The notes under the pieces were generated by a model. That model worked only from the letters and a program-made list of their open reading frames with translations. It was not told the DNA's origin and searched no databases. A stretch of DNA of 64,000 nucleotides from Rhinopomastus cyanomelas (lineage: Eukaryota > Chordata > Aves > Bucerotiformes > Rhinopomastidae). The position numbers and the translations under genes are program-made. Shown one piece after another: positions 1 to 33,887 of the stretch (within the stretch, counting starts at the first letter, position 1; each line of letters starts with the position of its first letter). The stretch covers positions 372,001-436,000 of the forward strand of contig VXBP01002536.1 in the NCBI GenBank assembly GCA_013400115.1. The letters are read 5' to 3'.

Positions 1-2045
1 CGGGCTGGTGTTTGTTTGCGTGACTGTAAATACCTTCAGACAGCACAGCACATCTGTATGAAAGCCCTACAGCAACTCTGCATCATGCTCGTCCTCTGTC
101 ATGACTGCCTCTGCAAAATACAGAGCTGCTACGCAAACCATTTACTGTCTGGGCTGGCACGAACACAGTATGGCACAGGGAGCATCCAGCTATGGATTTG
201 TAGAAGGCAGATAAAACACATTTCAAGCATTATTCTGTATCTATCATGAAAAACATCCAAACAGGATGTTAGAAATAGAAAGGAAATAAATTAACATTGC
301 TTTTAGATGAGGACAGCGTTCATCACTACAAGAGAATGCTGTCCTACACTATCAGAAGCAAAACACAAAATGATAATTTAAGTGGAAGGCCAGAATTTTC
401 TTTCATCATTATTCTAATGTCTGTAGCTCACTGCAAGGGGATTTCCTCAGCAAACAAAATTCCTCAACACTAACAATCAAAAGTAATTAAAAATAACTAT
501 ATGGAAGAGATGCTGCTGCTCTGGGCAAAAGCTCTGTGGAGGAGGAAAAAAAGTTCTGAATTGTATAAGCAGAAAGGCAGGCGATCCCTTGAGTATAGCC
601 TTAAACTTCCTTGGGTATGCTGGGGCAAAAGACTGTATTTATACCTCTACAAAGCATCTTGTTTAGAGATGGGCTCAAACTACAGGATTTAGGTTTCAGG
701 TCACCACCTCCTGTAGCATGGACACAAAGCATAAAAATCCTAAAAGCCAGCAACACACGATTTCTAAAGACAAGTATTTTACAGCACAGGAACTCTCGTA
801 GCTTTTATTCTGTTTCATATATTTATAAACAATCTTGAAATGACACTACTTTCTTTATTAGATAATATAATAATATTGTTCTTTACCCTTTATCTTATAA
901 AGAGCAAAGTCACTGTCTTCACACTAGGTGTGGTGCTGTCTGAACTCCCCACGAACTCTCATTAAAACATACTTAAATCAGGAATCAAAACTGATTCTCT
1001 GGCTCTTACAGGAAATCAGCAGCACATACAGGAACACTACGAAACAGCTTGCTTAGCCTTTCTTGAGGTCTGAAACTTGACAATCATCTGTGGCCACAAT
1101 ACTATGTCTGAGTCATCCCTAAACACCTACAATTAAAACCTTCAAGATGTGGGTATCACAGGTAACCAGCTGCTGCTCCTGTGATGGAAGCCTGAGAGGC
1201 TTCACTGAGTACTACTAACACCTTGTGTACTTCATGTGGTGCTTTGCCAGCTGTGAGTACAGGACATACCAAACAGATTACACTCAAGTCGAAGCACACA
1301 TCCAGCCTCTGGTCTGTAATGAGTGTTTTTCACACAGGTGAGCATCATGAGAATGTCAACAAAATTCTATCCGTGATAAACTGGATGAATAAACTTAAAT
1401 GAATTTGGAGCTGCCAAAACAGCTGGGAGCCACGTTTCTTTTTCTAGCTCAGCCACTCCAGACAAACCACCGAGGCAGGTCAGGACCTCTGTTTCTCAAA
1501 CTTCTAAACGTGGGTAGTGCACCCGGCTTCAGTGCTAAGACCAACTCTGCCCGCTCATTTCGGCAACAGTGACCCTAGTGCAAGCACAAGGGAATTTTCA
1601 AAATTCCTGAAAACTGAGTACTCAAAACCCTTCTCCCCTCCCTTTAAAAAATTAATGATTTTTCAGCACCTGTAAGTAGTGTCAGAATTCTTAAATCCAT
1701 GAAACACCCACTGAATCGACACAAGCCCCATTTATCCAGCTACATAAGTTGAAAGCTGTCTACACATCAAAAAAAGTCACTTGTCTCAACAATTCCACTA
1801 CAAATCCTTCATAAAGCACAACTACATTGTGCAGTTCAGGATGCCTCATGCCACAGCGCTCACTGCACCGGTACAAACATCTCAGGAGGAAGGGTTACAG
1901 AAATGGACTCTGGCACATTCATCAGACACACATTCTTTAATATGGGCTGTTTTTCCCTAAATGACTTACTACATAAACAGCACTAAAATTGCTACTACTG
2001 GAGCAAACAGAATGAGGAGTACTAGAGGATCACTAGATAGCTCAC

Positions 2046-2290
2046 CTTGGAAAGGACCCACAAGTATCGTCAAGTCCAACTCCCTGCTTCTCACAGGATC
2101 AATTAGAACTGAATATGACTAAGTGTCATCCAGACCTTCAACGGTCACAGGCTTTGCTGTGACCACTTCCCTGGGGAACCCGCTTGTGACTGACCAATCG
2201 CTCAGTGAAGAGCCTTTTCCTGATGTCCAGTCTGAACTTCTGATGCAACTTCATTCCATCTCTTCATGTCCTGTCATGCCCTTGCACCAC
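2046..2290 (-). mobile_element. CR1 LINE fragment (old)
   Basis: A diverged antisense CR1 3' region: 'tcaagtccaactccctg', then the part reading 'cctgatgtccagtctgaact' and 'cttcattccatctcttcatgt'. Confidence 0.75.
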
Positions 2291-5074
2291 CTGGGGCTCA
2301 AATTCCTGCTGCTGACAGGTGCTACATATGTGACAGTTCCACAGAGGAGCTGTTTTCTCACCACTAGGACTGCAAACAGGCACAAAGGCAGCCCCCAGGA
2401 AAGTATCTGAAAAAACCACGAGATCACTGCCTGGAATCCTCTAAGATTGCTACTGGCAAGTGCAAAGATCTTCAGCTAAACAGATATAGTAGATATAGTG
2501 AATGAAGTGTCTACACCGTAGCACTAATTAACCTTTTATTGTTTATAGAATATTTCATTAAAGTGCCACAATACTCTGAAGATATTGAAAGTTTTACTTA
2601 CTAAAAGTGAACAACTTCTTAAGCTTTGGGCACTTTATACGCATCCTTTGCTGGGTTGTCTTAATGCCAAGGATGCTGATCCACTGATCCTTACAGCTTC
2701 CCGGCAATGACCCCTAATCTCGTAACCACAAACTATGATTAGTGCTACTTCCTCCTAGCACAACTCCTAGAAGAGCTTATCAGCTAGCTGCAGCTGGCTA
2801 CGAAGGTACAGCTGGCTGCCTTCTCCACTGTCCACACCCCAAATTATTAATGATGTGTCAGCATATGCTATATGATAATTTCTCTTGAAAACTCAGTAAT
2901 ACTGACACCACTGAACTCTCCACTCATTATTCCCACGTATCTGAACTCTAGTAGTTGCTTCACTCATGCTATATGAAAACCTTGAAGTTTCCTAAATAAC
3001 TTTTTTTTTTTTAGCATTTTTACAACTCTTCTCCCAACTAGAACCACCACAGCAATTAACAGATCCTTTGAACCTCCCCTTCCCCTTTCTTCATGCCTCG
3101 CATTTCAGAAGTCATTACACTCACTCGAGCATAAAACACTGGTTCATAATTTAGGGTCAGTCAAGCCTCTCAGGCACTGCTTAGGCTAAAGGACACAAAA
3201 TAGTCTCACTCACATCAGGGAAGGCATCAAAATAATAAAAAGAAGCCATTACCTAGCAGAGTAGGTGTGAGGGACAAAAAGGAGTTTAGGCCTCTCAAGG
3301 GTAAAGACAAAAACTGCAGGGTGGCTGTGGGAAGGAAAACAAGGTTATAACTGATGAATGGTCAACTACCACCTACTTCTGTATCACATCTCCTGCCCTG
3401 TGAACCAGAGATGTTCCGGTTTCAGTTAACCCACGAATGGCAACTACTTTAACCTTCAGGGGTGCTCTTCCCTGTACAGCACAATGCAATTCATGTTTGG
3501 CCAGTAAAATGCCACAGCAGCCACATTAAAAAAAAGCTGTTTAAAGGGAATTGTTTTACATCCAAAAGTCTAAAGCTAACAACTGCTCAGCAGCTTTCTG
3601 CAAGTCTCTTCTCCCATTTTTGTTCTGAAAAATTGAGCAATTCAGAATTTTTGGTATCAAAAGACTATTATCTGCAAAAACATCATCACATTCCATCTGC
3701 AAAAACATCATTCTCCCATCGCTTCTGGCTAATACAGAAAACAGGCGTTTTAACTTTTCTCCCAATTTGTAAATTAAGTTACAGCTATGAAATTCACATC
3801 CTTTGCACTGAAGCAGTAATGGTAAGCACAAAGCACAGCAAATAATGAACCCGGGGTACAAAAAAGCCTAACAGCCACCTACCTAGCTCTGCTCTACTTC
3901 CAACTGCTTGTGACTGATGATACCTTCAAGTGCAGCTTTCAATGAATTTGGAACGGATTCACAGGAAGCATAAATTATGTAAGCAAGATTTAGAGACATC
4001 CTGGTGAATTACAGCTTCAACTGTAAAAACATTAAGAGTAGTTCATGCAGTCAACAACAGGTTCACAATTCATTTACACAAGACTACCTCTTCTGCTGGT
4101 GGAGGCTGTCTGTACTCATTCTACACCAGCTTGTTCCTCAACTCAGAACTCATCCCCAAGCAAACCGTCAGTCCCAAACCAAAGGCGGCTGACACTATTA
4201 CACACCGTGTGTTTAACTGTACACTTGAGCTTGTACATTCCAGGTAACTTACCTTCTATATTTCTGTATAGAAATGAATGTATCCCAGAGAGTTATAGCA
4301 TTACAACTACATTAAAATGTAATTGGGGGGTGGGGGGGAGAAACTTTATTTCTGCTACGTACAACAGGAGTGTTGCAAAACCACACAGTGGCTTAATCCA
4401 CACTAATGGCATGCAGCTTTATAAGCTTCATGGTCAGATTTTCCACTCATTACAGCATCACTCTAGCTAGAAAGCCTTCTGCACACATCAACACATCTCA
4501 GTTGCACCTGTTTTAATTGAACTAATGTATTTCTATATAGTTTCTCCCCTGGCCTTTCAGGAAAAAACACAACCCAAACCTGTCAGAGGTCAGCACTCCT
4601 AGATCTTTATGGAATTAAAAACCTTACTGGGCCTGACTGTAAGGAGAAAACCTGAAGGGTGGAGTGCAAGAACACAAGGACGCAAGGGCTGGGCAGAAGA
4701 CGCAACAACCAAACCAACAGATGAAATCTGTACTTCTAAGTGTCTCAAAGTACAGACAATTAGATCAAGCACAGCTGCTTAAGATGTGGAAGACTCTTAA
4801 GAGACTTTCTCACAGACATCAAGACTGCACAACACACAGTCCAAAATACAAAACTTAAATTACTGTGTGGTTCTCAGTAATCTATCCTACAAAGGATCGA
4901 TCAGTGCCATGTTTCAAAATTTGTCTTACTCTTCACTAAAGCTTGCGACCTGAGAACTCCTACAGTTAATTATTCAATGCTCCTCTGAGTAGAGACATAA
5001 AACCTAGTACCTTGTGTAGGCACCTGGACCTCTTATTCCAGTCATGGCACTCTGAACCTTGCAACAGGAAAGTA

Positions 5075-5282
5075 CAATCACAGAACATTAGGGATTGGAA
5101 GGGACCTCAAAAGATCATCTAGTCCAATCCCCCTGCACAGCAGGATCACCTAGACCAAGTTGCACGGGAACATATCCAGGTGGGTTTTAAGGATCTCCAG
5201 AGGAGACTCTTACCCCCAACCCCAGGCAGCCTGTTCCAGTGCTCTGTCACCCTCACTGGGAAGAAGTTCCTTCTCATACAAT
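5075..5282 (-). mobile_element. CR1 LINE 3' end
   Basis: An antisense CR1 tail containing 'gggacctcaaaagatcatc' and 'ggcagcctgttccagtgctc'. Well preserved, so relatively young. Confidence 0.9.
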
Positions 5283-7540
5283 AATGGCTATATTGAACAG
5301 ATCCTTTCATTTCTAAGGTAACTGTGAATTAGTTAAGTGTTCTGCGTTCACTGTCCGAGCAGGATTAATATCACACAAGGAATCTGTCCACAGTGGGGAA
5401 GGATACTCTTGCTGAAACAAAGAATGAACAGCTTGCATCAGTCACTGCAAGTTAAGAAGTGCTGAGACTTTACTTGGCCAGAGAAGAAAAAACCCACAGG
5501 CTTCACTTAGAAACAAGCACAGGCTTCTCTTTTCCTCAGTATAAATGAAGCCACATTCAGTGTTTATTAAAGCTTTTTTAAGATGAGAACATCACCAGTC
5601 AGGCAGCTCTTCAAGAACATAAACAGTTTAAACGTGCATTCCCTCTAATGAACCATGTCATCACAGGCGAGAGATCAAACTTGAGTCAAAATTCACATCC
5701 CAGATACAGGCATTTCCAGACTGCGTCTCCACAACTCCAGTAGCCCAAAGCATCTGCCCAGCTCTCCACCTGTCTCCCACAGAGACAGTACCCTACACAA
5801 GATGGAAGAACAGAGTAATACATACATGAATGAATGTGAGGCAAAAGCCAGAGTTCCCTAGATAATTTACAAAGCCTCGGACTCTGAAGCACAACATGTG
5901 AAGCTCCCAAAGGGGAACTGATTCCAACTGAGTAATTTAAAAAGAACAGCCTGCAACCAGCCAGGCCAGATCACAGATGAGTTAAGTTGTTGAAAAACAC
6001 ATTCTGACCAACACTGTAGGTCTCCTGATGTCTCCCTCACAAATTATTTTCACTGTTTGAAGAAGATACTGAATTCCTGGCAACACTTCCAATGGACCAA
6101 GAAAAGCTATTGTGGGCAAGCAGGGGATGTTTGCCAGATACCCTTCACAAACTCTCAAGCATTACTACAGCCAGCTGTTTTCACAGAAGACTGCATGAGA
6201 TGACAGTAATGAATTTTCCCAAAAATATGGACATAAGGATCCAAATTATGCAAGTATGAAAAGGAAGTCTTTACCTTCTATACCCTCTCTGTACACCATA
6301 TGTTTACCCTGTTTTGTTTCCTGTGCTTTCTCCACATTGGTCCCGCACTATTGCAAATGCCTAAGCTCTCCATCTTACGTTAGAAAACACTGCAGCCGTA
6401 AGTCCAACTACCTTTAAAATACACAACTGCCCAAATGCAACTTTTCCCATTTTATATTTATGAAGGCATTACTGCAAAATAATATCCATCCACTGACACA
6501 GAGCAGCAGGTTTTGGTTAGAAGGAATTAGTGCAGTTTAGGGTCTACTGAAATGTTACTTTTTAATTAACTTTCTAACAAAAATGGCTGAGTCTAGTTTT
6601 CTTGTATAACTACATACAAACCAGGGAAATAAACCTATAAACACAGCAAGGCCTCTTCCCCTGGATTCCAACTTCTAGTTTTACATAATTATCACAAAAG
6701 GACCAACACAGATGCAAGAGAAATGTATAGTCATCCAGACAACATCTCCATCTTACATGTAGTATTTTAACTATCTTCTTCCCTGACTCCCCTTTATCTA
6801 GACCTCCCTGACTTTTATAAAGCCTGGTGCCCTACATCTCATAACACATCTTACCTCTCACAGTACAGGTTATTTATTTCCAGTTGAACACAGTAATTTC
6901 AAGACAAACTAATAAGCATCAAATTAACACAATTACCAGAAGATGACAGCAACATGTTTGTAAACTTAAAAATACCAACTTTTACCTCAGTGGTAATGCT
7001 ACTGGCAGCTGTATTTTAAGTCTATCCGATTTTCCAGCAGAATCTTTGGTTACTAAAGCAGAAACACTGCATGAACTGCAACATCATAAAGAAATGTCAT
7101 GTCATCAGTGAGGCAGGCGCTGTTAGAGAGTTTCCAAATTTCAAGCCAACTAGACTTTCAGTTTAAAACCAGAACAAACCATGTCCAAACTACATGTTCA
7201 AATTTTTATAAAAATTAAGGTTTAACATTTATTTTACATCTAGCTTTCCACATCCATGTGGGGACAAGGAATCAGAATGTACATAACTATAAGCAGTGCA
7301 AAAGTGGTGCCAGTGCGAAGTCACAGATGCACAATAAAGTGATAGCACAAGACTAGAGAAAATGAAGCTATGAATGTTTAAAATGGAGACCAAAAAAAAA
7401 CCAGAACAAGTTAAAATATGAAAGAAGAGGGCAGGAAAGAGGAGAGCTGGATGTTTAATAATGCCCTTGTTGCTGCAAAGATAAAACTAATGGCACAAGA
7501 CAATGTTTCTTGTGGAACAAAAATCCAATAGCAATGAGTC

Positions 7541-7546
7541 TTTATT
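7541..7546 (-). terminator. Candidate UBE2D3 poly(A) signal (distal)
   Basis: The minus strand reads GTGAATAAAGAC, followed about 20 nt later by the GU/U-rich TTGGATTTTTGTTCC. This would give a 3' UTR of about 1.4 kb. Confidence 0.4.
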
Positions 7547-8157
7547 CACGTTTAGTCACCTGACATGAGGAAAGTGTCTGTTGCATTAAAATAGTCAATG
7601 TAAATGGCAGCATGGCTGAACAAGTCCTTTTCAATGGTAACGAACATCCCACATAGTAAAGTCACTTCAACACAGCCTCATGACAATTCCCACATCAAAA
7701 CAGTACTTTATTATTATTGTTTTTGCCTCATCATTACTCCCACATTACGATCTTTCAGCTGTCAAGTGTACAAGGTGAAGAAAAAGGTTCCCAGTCAACA
7801 AACACAGGTGCATCAGGAAGCATCTCCACAATACACCACTTCAGATCTTGCTGGATCCCAAGTCCATCCTTGAATGCTGGGCTACCAGCTCCAGGTGTAG
7901 CACACTGCTACAGCTACACTACTATGTTAGCTTATTAATTCTGCATACATCAGGCCGAACAATGTGTCAACCTGCAACAGACTGAGCACTAGTACTGAAA
8001 ATGGCAAAAGATTCACTCTATTGAACTTTACATCATTATTTGATGTTAAACAATGAGGCAAATCCCAACAGTATATACAAAAACCAGCTTTGCTTTTACA
8101 AAAGATTTTGTTTCCCATATTGATTAATCCAGGCAGCTAACTCATTGGTTTATGCAA

Positions 8158-8165
8158 CTTTATTG
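8158..8165 (-). terminator. Candidate UBE2D3 poly(A) signal (proximal)
   Basis: The minus strand reads CAATAAAG about 0.8 kb past the UBE2D3 stop, a canonical AATAAA hexamer. Other AATAAA copies on this strand lie at 8403-8408 and 7541-7546, the last followed by a T-rich stretch. The cleavage site actually used cannot be told from sequence. Confidence 0.4.
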
Positions 8166-8969
8166 AAGAAAATAAAATCACTTACTAGTAGAGCTATTAG
8201 TTGATCACTCATCCATTGACAACTTGCATCATTTATTCAGTGCTATATTAAACAGTGTTTTGGAAGACAGATTAACTAATAGCTCCAAGCCTCCTAACAA
8301 AATTTAAATGAATTACAAAAATGTTCTTAGACCCTATTCTGGAATACAAGGGATGTTTGACTTCCAATTTCCATTCTCTGTAAAACAAGAACTGGTCATT
8401 CCTTTATTGACATGCATAAGATACATCACATTTTCTGTTCTGCTGATGCTATAGATTCAGTACCAATTCTCCAGACACATCAGTTATGAGCAAAAGTGTG
8501 TAATAAAACCTCCGTTCTCTAACACTAGAAGGTTTGGAACAAGATGGATGTTGCTACGGCAATGTTACTTCTTTGATGGGAGAGAATTGGACATCCATCG
8601 CCCCTCCCCCCTTCAGGTGATATCTTCAGTATCTGTTAGAGCAGTGAGGAATGTTTGTTTTTAATCTCATAACCAAGTTAGAATGAAGACATTGGCCACA
8701 TAATACACATGCTCCATTAAAAAAAATTCTGAATCTTGGGCAATTGTTCCTGTGTAACTACTTTACAGATTCTAAAAGCAGTTATTGTCCAAAGCTGGAA
8801 GAACTAAAGTCTTCTCAGATGAGCATGTGCATGAATGGAAGGAGGTAAACAAAAAAATAAAAAATATGAGGTCTGATAGGGGAGCAGCCGGATAAGAAAA
8901 TCAAAAAAGGAACAGTAATTTAAAGTTTATTCCAGCTATAATGCAGGTTATTCTGACTTTAAGGTAGCA

Positions 8970-30683
<21,714 letters not shown>

Positions 30684-31082
30684 TGTGTGCGAGTGCCGCC
30701 GCCGCCGGGCCCGTCTGTGCGCCGCGGTGACTCCGCGCTCCGCTTGCGCCGAGGGGGGGCCGGGAGGGAGGGACGGAGTAAGCGAGGAGGAGGAGGAGGA
30801 GGAAGGTGGAGAGGGGGGAGGGTACAGCTGCGTTCTCCTTCCTCCGGAAACAGCCAGGGGGGGCGCCCGAGCGAAGCGCCGCGGCCGCCCGGAGTCCGGC
30901 CTGCCTGCGGGCAGCGGAGCCGGGCAAGACAGAGGCTGCGCGCCCAGGAGCTGCTNCCCGGAGGCTCCGCTCGTCCGTCAGATGACTGGAGGGTGAGAAC
31001 CCCGCGCAGCTACTTAGCAGGGCCCACCCAGAGGGGCGTGGTGAAGTACGTCACAAACCGCGGCCCGCCCGCAACCGGCCTA

Positions 31083-31090
31083 TGACGTCA
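31083..31090. promoter_or_regulatory. Palindromic CRE (TGACGTCA)
   Basis: A perfect CREB/ATF octamer about 400 bp upstream of the UBE2D3 start codon. A second CRE-like TACGTCA lies at 31047-31053, so the two are about 36 bp apart. Function is inferred from the motif only. Confidence 0.55.
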
Positions 31091-33045
31091 GGAGCGTCGC
31101 GCAGGGAGACAAGGGTAGGGCAGGAGGATTCTGCCTCGGCTGCGCGCCCCTGTGAGGGTTTTGCGGTCCCACTTAACTGCTGCCGCTTGTCGGTCTGCCC
31201 AGGGCTGTCGCGGTGGCGCAGGCCGCTGACGACAAACCCCCGCCCCGCCGCCGCTCCCCTGAAATGGCGATAGCGGTTGGATCTACAGTTGGTTGCTGAC
31301 GCGGCGGGGCGGTATCGCTCCGCGCGTTAATTGACGCGAGAGAAGTAGCATGAGTGTCGAGGTCAGCGGGACCCCGGAAGCCCCTCCGACTGCGGCCATG
31401 GCCGCAGAGCTAAAGCGCTGTTCCCGCCCAGGAGAGAGCCGCATCCATTGGCAGTGCGGGCCTGTGGGAGAGTAGCGGGCTTGGAAACGTGGGTTTCGGC
31501 ACGGATAAGTAAAGCGAAGCGAGTTATCCAGTGAATGTACGGGGTCTCAGGCTTCACTTCGCTTCATCGCTTCGTCTGCGGCGGTGCCTTCCGTGACACT
31601 GCCAGCTCCTTGGAAGCCTTTGATGTGTGGCAGTACGGGTCAACACATCACTGAGCCAGGATGTTTCTCTCTCCCAGCAATAAATGGTGTAGCTTTACGC
31701 AGAGCTGTGTGTACATAGGGAAGGGCTCCTGGTCCACTCGAGTGAAGGAACAAGCGAGAAGGATTGCCAGGCTGCCCACCTGCTCTGAAGGGGGATCCAT
31801 GGTGTTAACACGGCGTTAGCTGTCTGGGGAGTGTGGATACCTAATTTCTAAATCCATTGCACTGATCTGGGCTTTCCTTCCTTATAGTGCCGTTACTGTG
31901 CTGCTGTCGGTTTTCTTGATCTCTAGAATGTTCATTTGTCTGGAGAAGGCAGGGTACTCAGAAAACCTGATTGTGTATTCACTGTTTTCAATATGAAGCT
32001 TTCAAATAGCCAACAGTGAATTGAGGGAATGATGCTCTTTTTTATTATCTTGAAAATAGTAGTATAAGTAACCCTGCCATAGGTTTTTAGCATTCAAGTC
32101 ATACACAGGCTAGAAAGAAAGCGCTGCCTTGTTAAGTCCATTTATCTTTCAGTGATCATTTCCAGCAGCTTCCTCATGGAGCCTTCATTTTCTGTTTATT
32201 ATCTTAATTATACTGAACAGCATATTCAGGAGTAGTAGTCCTAAACGATTTCATTCGTGTTCTTATCAGCTTAATCAAAAAGCAGTGGGATCTGTTACCG
32301 ATGCTGTTAGACTGCACATCTCCAGCACGTCTGACATTCTGCCACAGACATCTTCCTCTGCCTTCTAAATTGCTTATAAACTTCCTGTACTTTTTCATTA
32401 CTGTTGGTAATCTCTGTAGATTTAGGTACTTAACAGTATCGGAGATTAATGAGCTCTAATATGTCTCTATATTAAGAATTTTGATCTGGTTTGCATTTGT
32501 CTAATCCAAGCACTGAAGAACACACTGTTGACAGTGTGTGTTATTTTCCTTGCTAATTTGATACAAGAGTGGCTGATCTAGTAAATCAAGTTTTATTGCT
32601 ATCTCTATTAGCATTTGACCCCAAACAGAATTTAAAATGTATTAGATGGCTCTTGTTTATAGCCAGTACTCAGGAACATGTTTGCATATTTTGTTTTAGT
32701 AGTATACTTGTTCAGAGAAATACTTTATTACACTCACTGGTCAACTTTTTAAAATACAATTTAAATCAATTTAAACAATTTAATACCTTTAAAAACTGAG
32801 CTTTAAATATTCTAGAGAAAAAAGATAATAATTAGTGACTTGTGTAGGAATGAAAAACAGGACGCATGCAATTGTGTGGCCATCTCTGCAAGTTGCAGCA
32901 CACAGCTCTGCTTGTAGAACATTACACTTCTCACTCTCATTTCTTATTCCTCTAGTTGTGTAAATATCATGTTTTACCTTCAGCACTTGCAAATAAATAA
33001 ACTCAGTGCAGCATTCCATACAGGATGCTTCTTCTATCTGATGGG

Positions 33046-33796
33046 AAAGGGGGAAGCACAAATACAGGCTGGGTAGTGACTGGCTGCAGAGCCCTGAGGA
33101 GAGGGACTTGGGGGTGGGGTGCTTGTGGACGAAAGGCTCAACATGAACCAGCAGTGTGCACTTGCAGCCCAGAAGGCAAACCGGATCCTGGGCTGCATCA
33201 AGAGGAGTGTGGCCAGCAGATCGCAGGAGGTGATTCTCCCCCTCGACTCCACTCTGGTGAGGTCCCACCTGGACCACTGCGTCCAGTTCTGGAGCCCTTA
33301 TTACAAGAAGGATGTGGATGTACTGGAGCGAGTGCAGAGGAGGGCCATGAGGATGATCAGAGGGCTGGAGCATCTCTTCTATGAGGACAGACTGAAGCAG
33401 TTGGGGCTGTTCAGTCTGGAGACGAGGAGGCTCTGAGGTGACCTTATTGTGGCCTTCCAGTATCTGAGAGAAGCCTACAAAAAGGCTGAGGAGGGACTCT
33501 TTAGGATGGCGGGTAGCAACAGGACCGTAGCTACAGGACCAGGGGGAATGGAGCAAAGCTGGAGATGAGTAGATTTAGAGTGGATGTGAGGAGGAAGTTC
33601 TTCACCATGAGAGTGGTGAGAGCCTGGAATGGGTTGCCCAGGGAGGTGGTTGGGGCCCCATCCCTGGAGGTGTTTAAGGGCAGGCTGGATGGGGCTCTGG
33701 CCAGCCTGGTCTAGGGTGGGGTGTCCCAGCCTGATGGGGGGGTTGGAACTGGATGATCAGGTGGTCCCTTCCAACTCTGAGTGATTCTGATACTAT
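33046..33796 (+). mobile_element. CR1 LINE, 3' part with reverse transcriptase remnant
   Basis: Sense CR1 of about 0.75 kb, 5'-truncated. The frame 33119-33436 encodes the end of the CR1 pol protein ([20 protein letters not shown], then [17 protein letters not shown] and LFSLETRRL) and ends in an early TGA. The usual 3' region follows, to 'ggtggtcccttccaactctg'. It is dead: the endonuclease and polymerase core are missing. Confidence 0.93.
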
Positions 33797-33809
33797 AACT
33801 TCTCCAGTG

Positions 33810-33887
33810 AAGTGATCCTGCTGTGGCAGGGGGATTGGACTAGATGATCTTTCGGGGTCCCTTCCAATCCCTAATGATTCTATGAAA
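33810..33887 (+). mobile_element. Second CR1 3' tail in tandem
   Basis: A separate CR1 end directly after the previous copy: 'ggcagggggattggactaga', then 'ctaatgattctatga'. It is a different, younger subfamily than the 0.75-kb copy beside it. Confidence 0.85.

Larger units (their letters stand above)
1..8157. other. Intergenic DNA and possible far UBE2D3 3' UTR
   Basis: AT-rich DNA with CR1 remnants at 2046-2290 and 5075-5282, a poly-T run near 3000 and a G-rich run near 4326-4340. No CpG island or conserved coding exon was recognised. In human the neighbour on this side is MANBA; I found no MANBA exon here. Open frames of 60-141 codons look like chance. Confidence 0.6.

Noticed and set aside
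4045..4470. 141-codon plus-strand frame in the left intergenic region
   Set aside because: No recognisable domain, no CpG island, and a G-run inside it; composition fits chance.
1..8000. Possible MANBA 5' exons, expected on this side from human synteny
   Set aside because: No CpG island or signal-peptide exon was found; MANBA probably begins to the left of the window.
32789..33556. 255-codon open frame on the minus strand
   Set aside because: It is the antisense of the CR1 copy plus AT-rich flank. The sense strand explains the sequence as CR1 pol.
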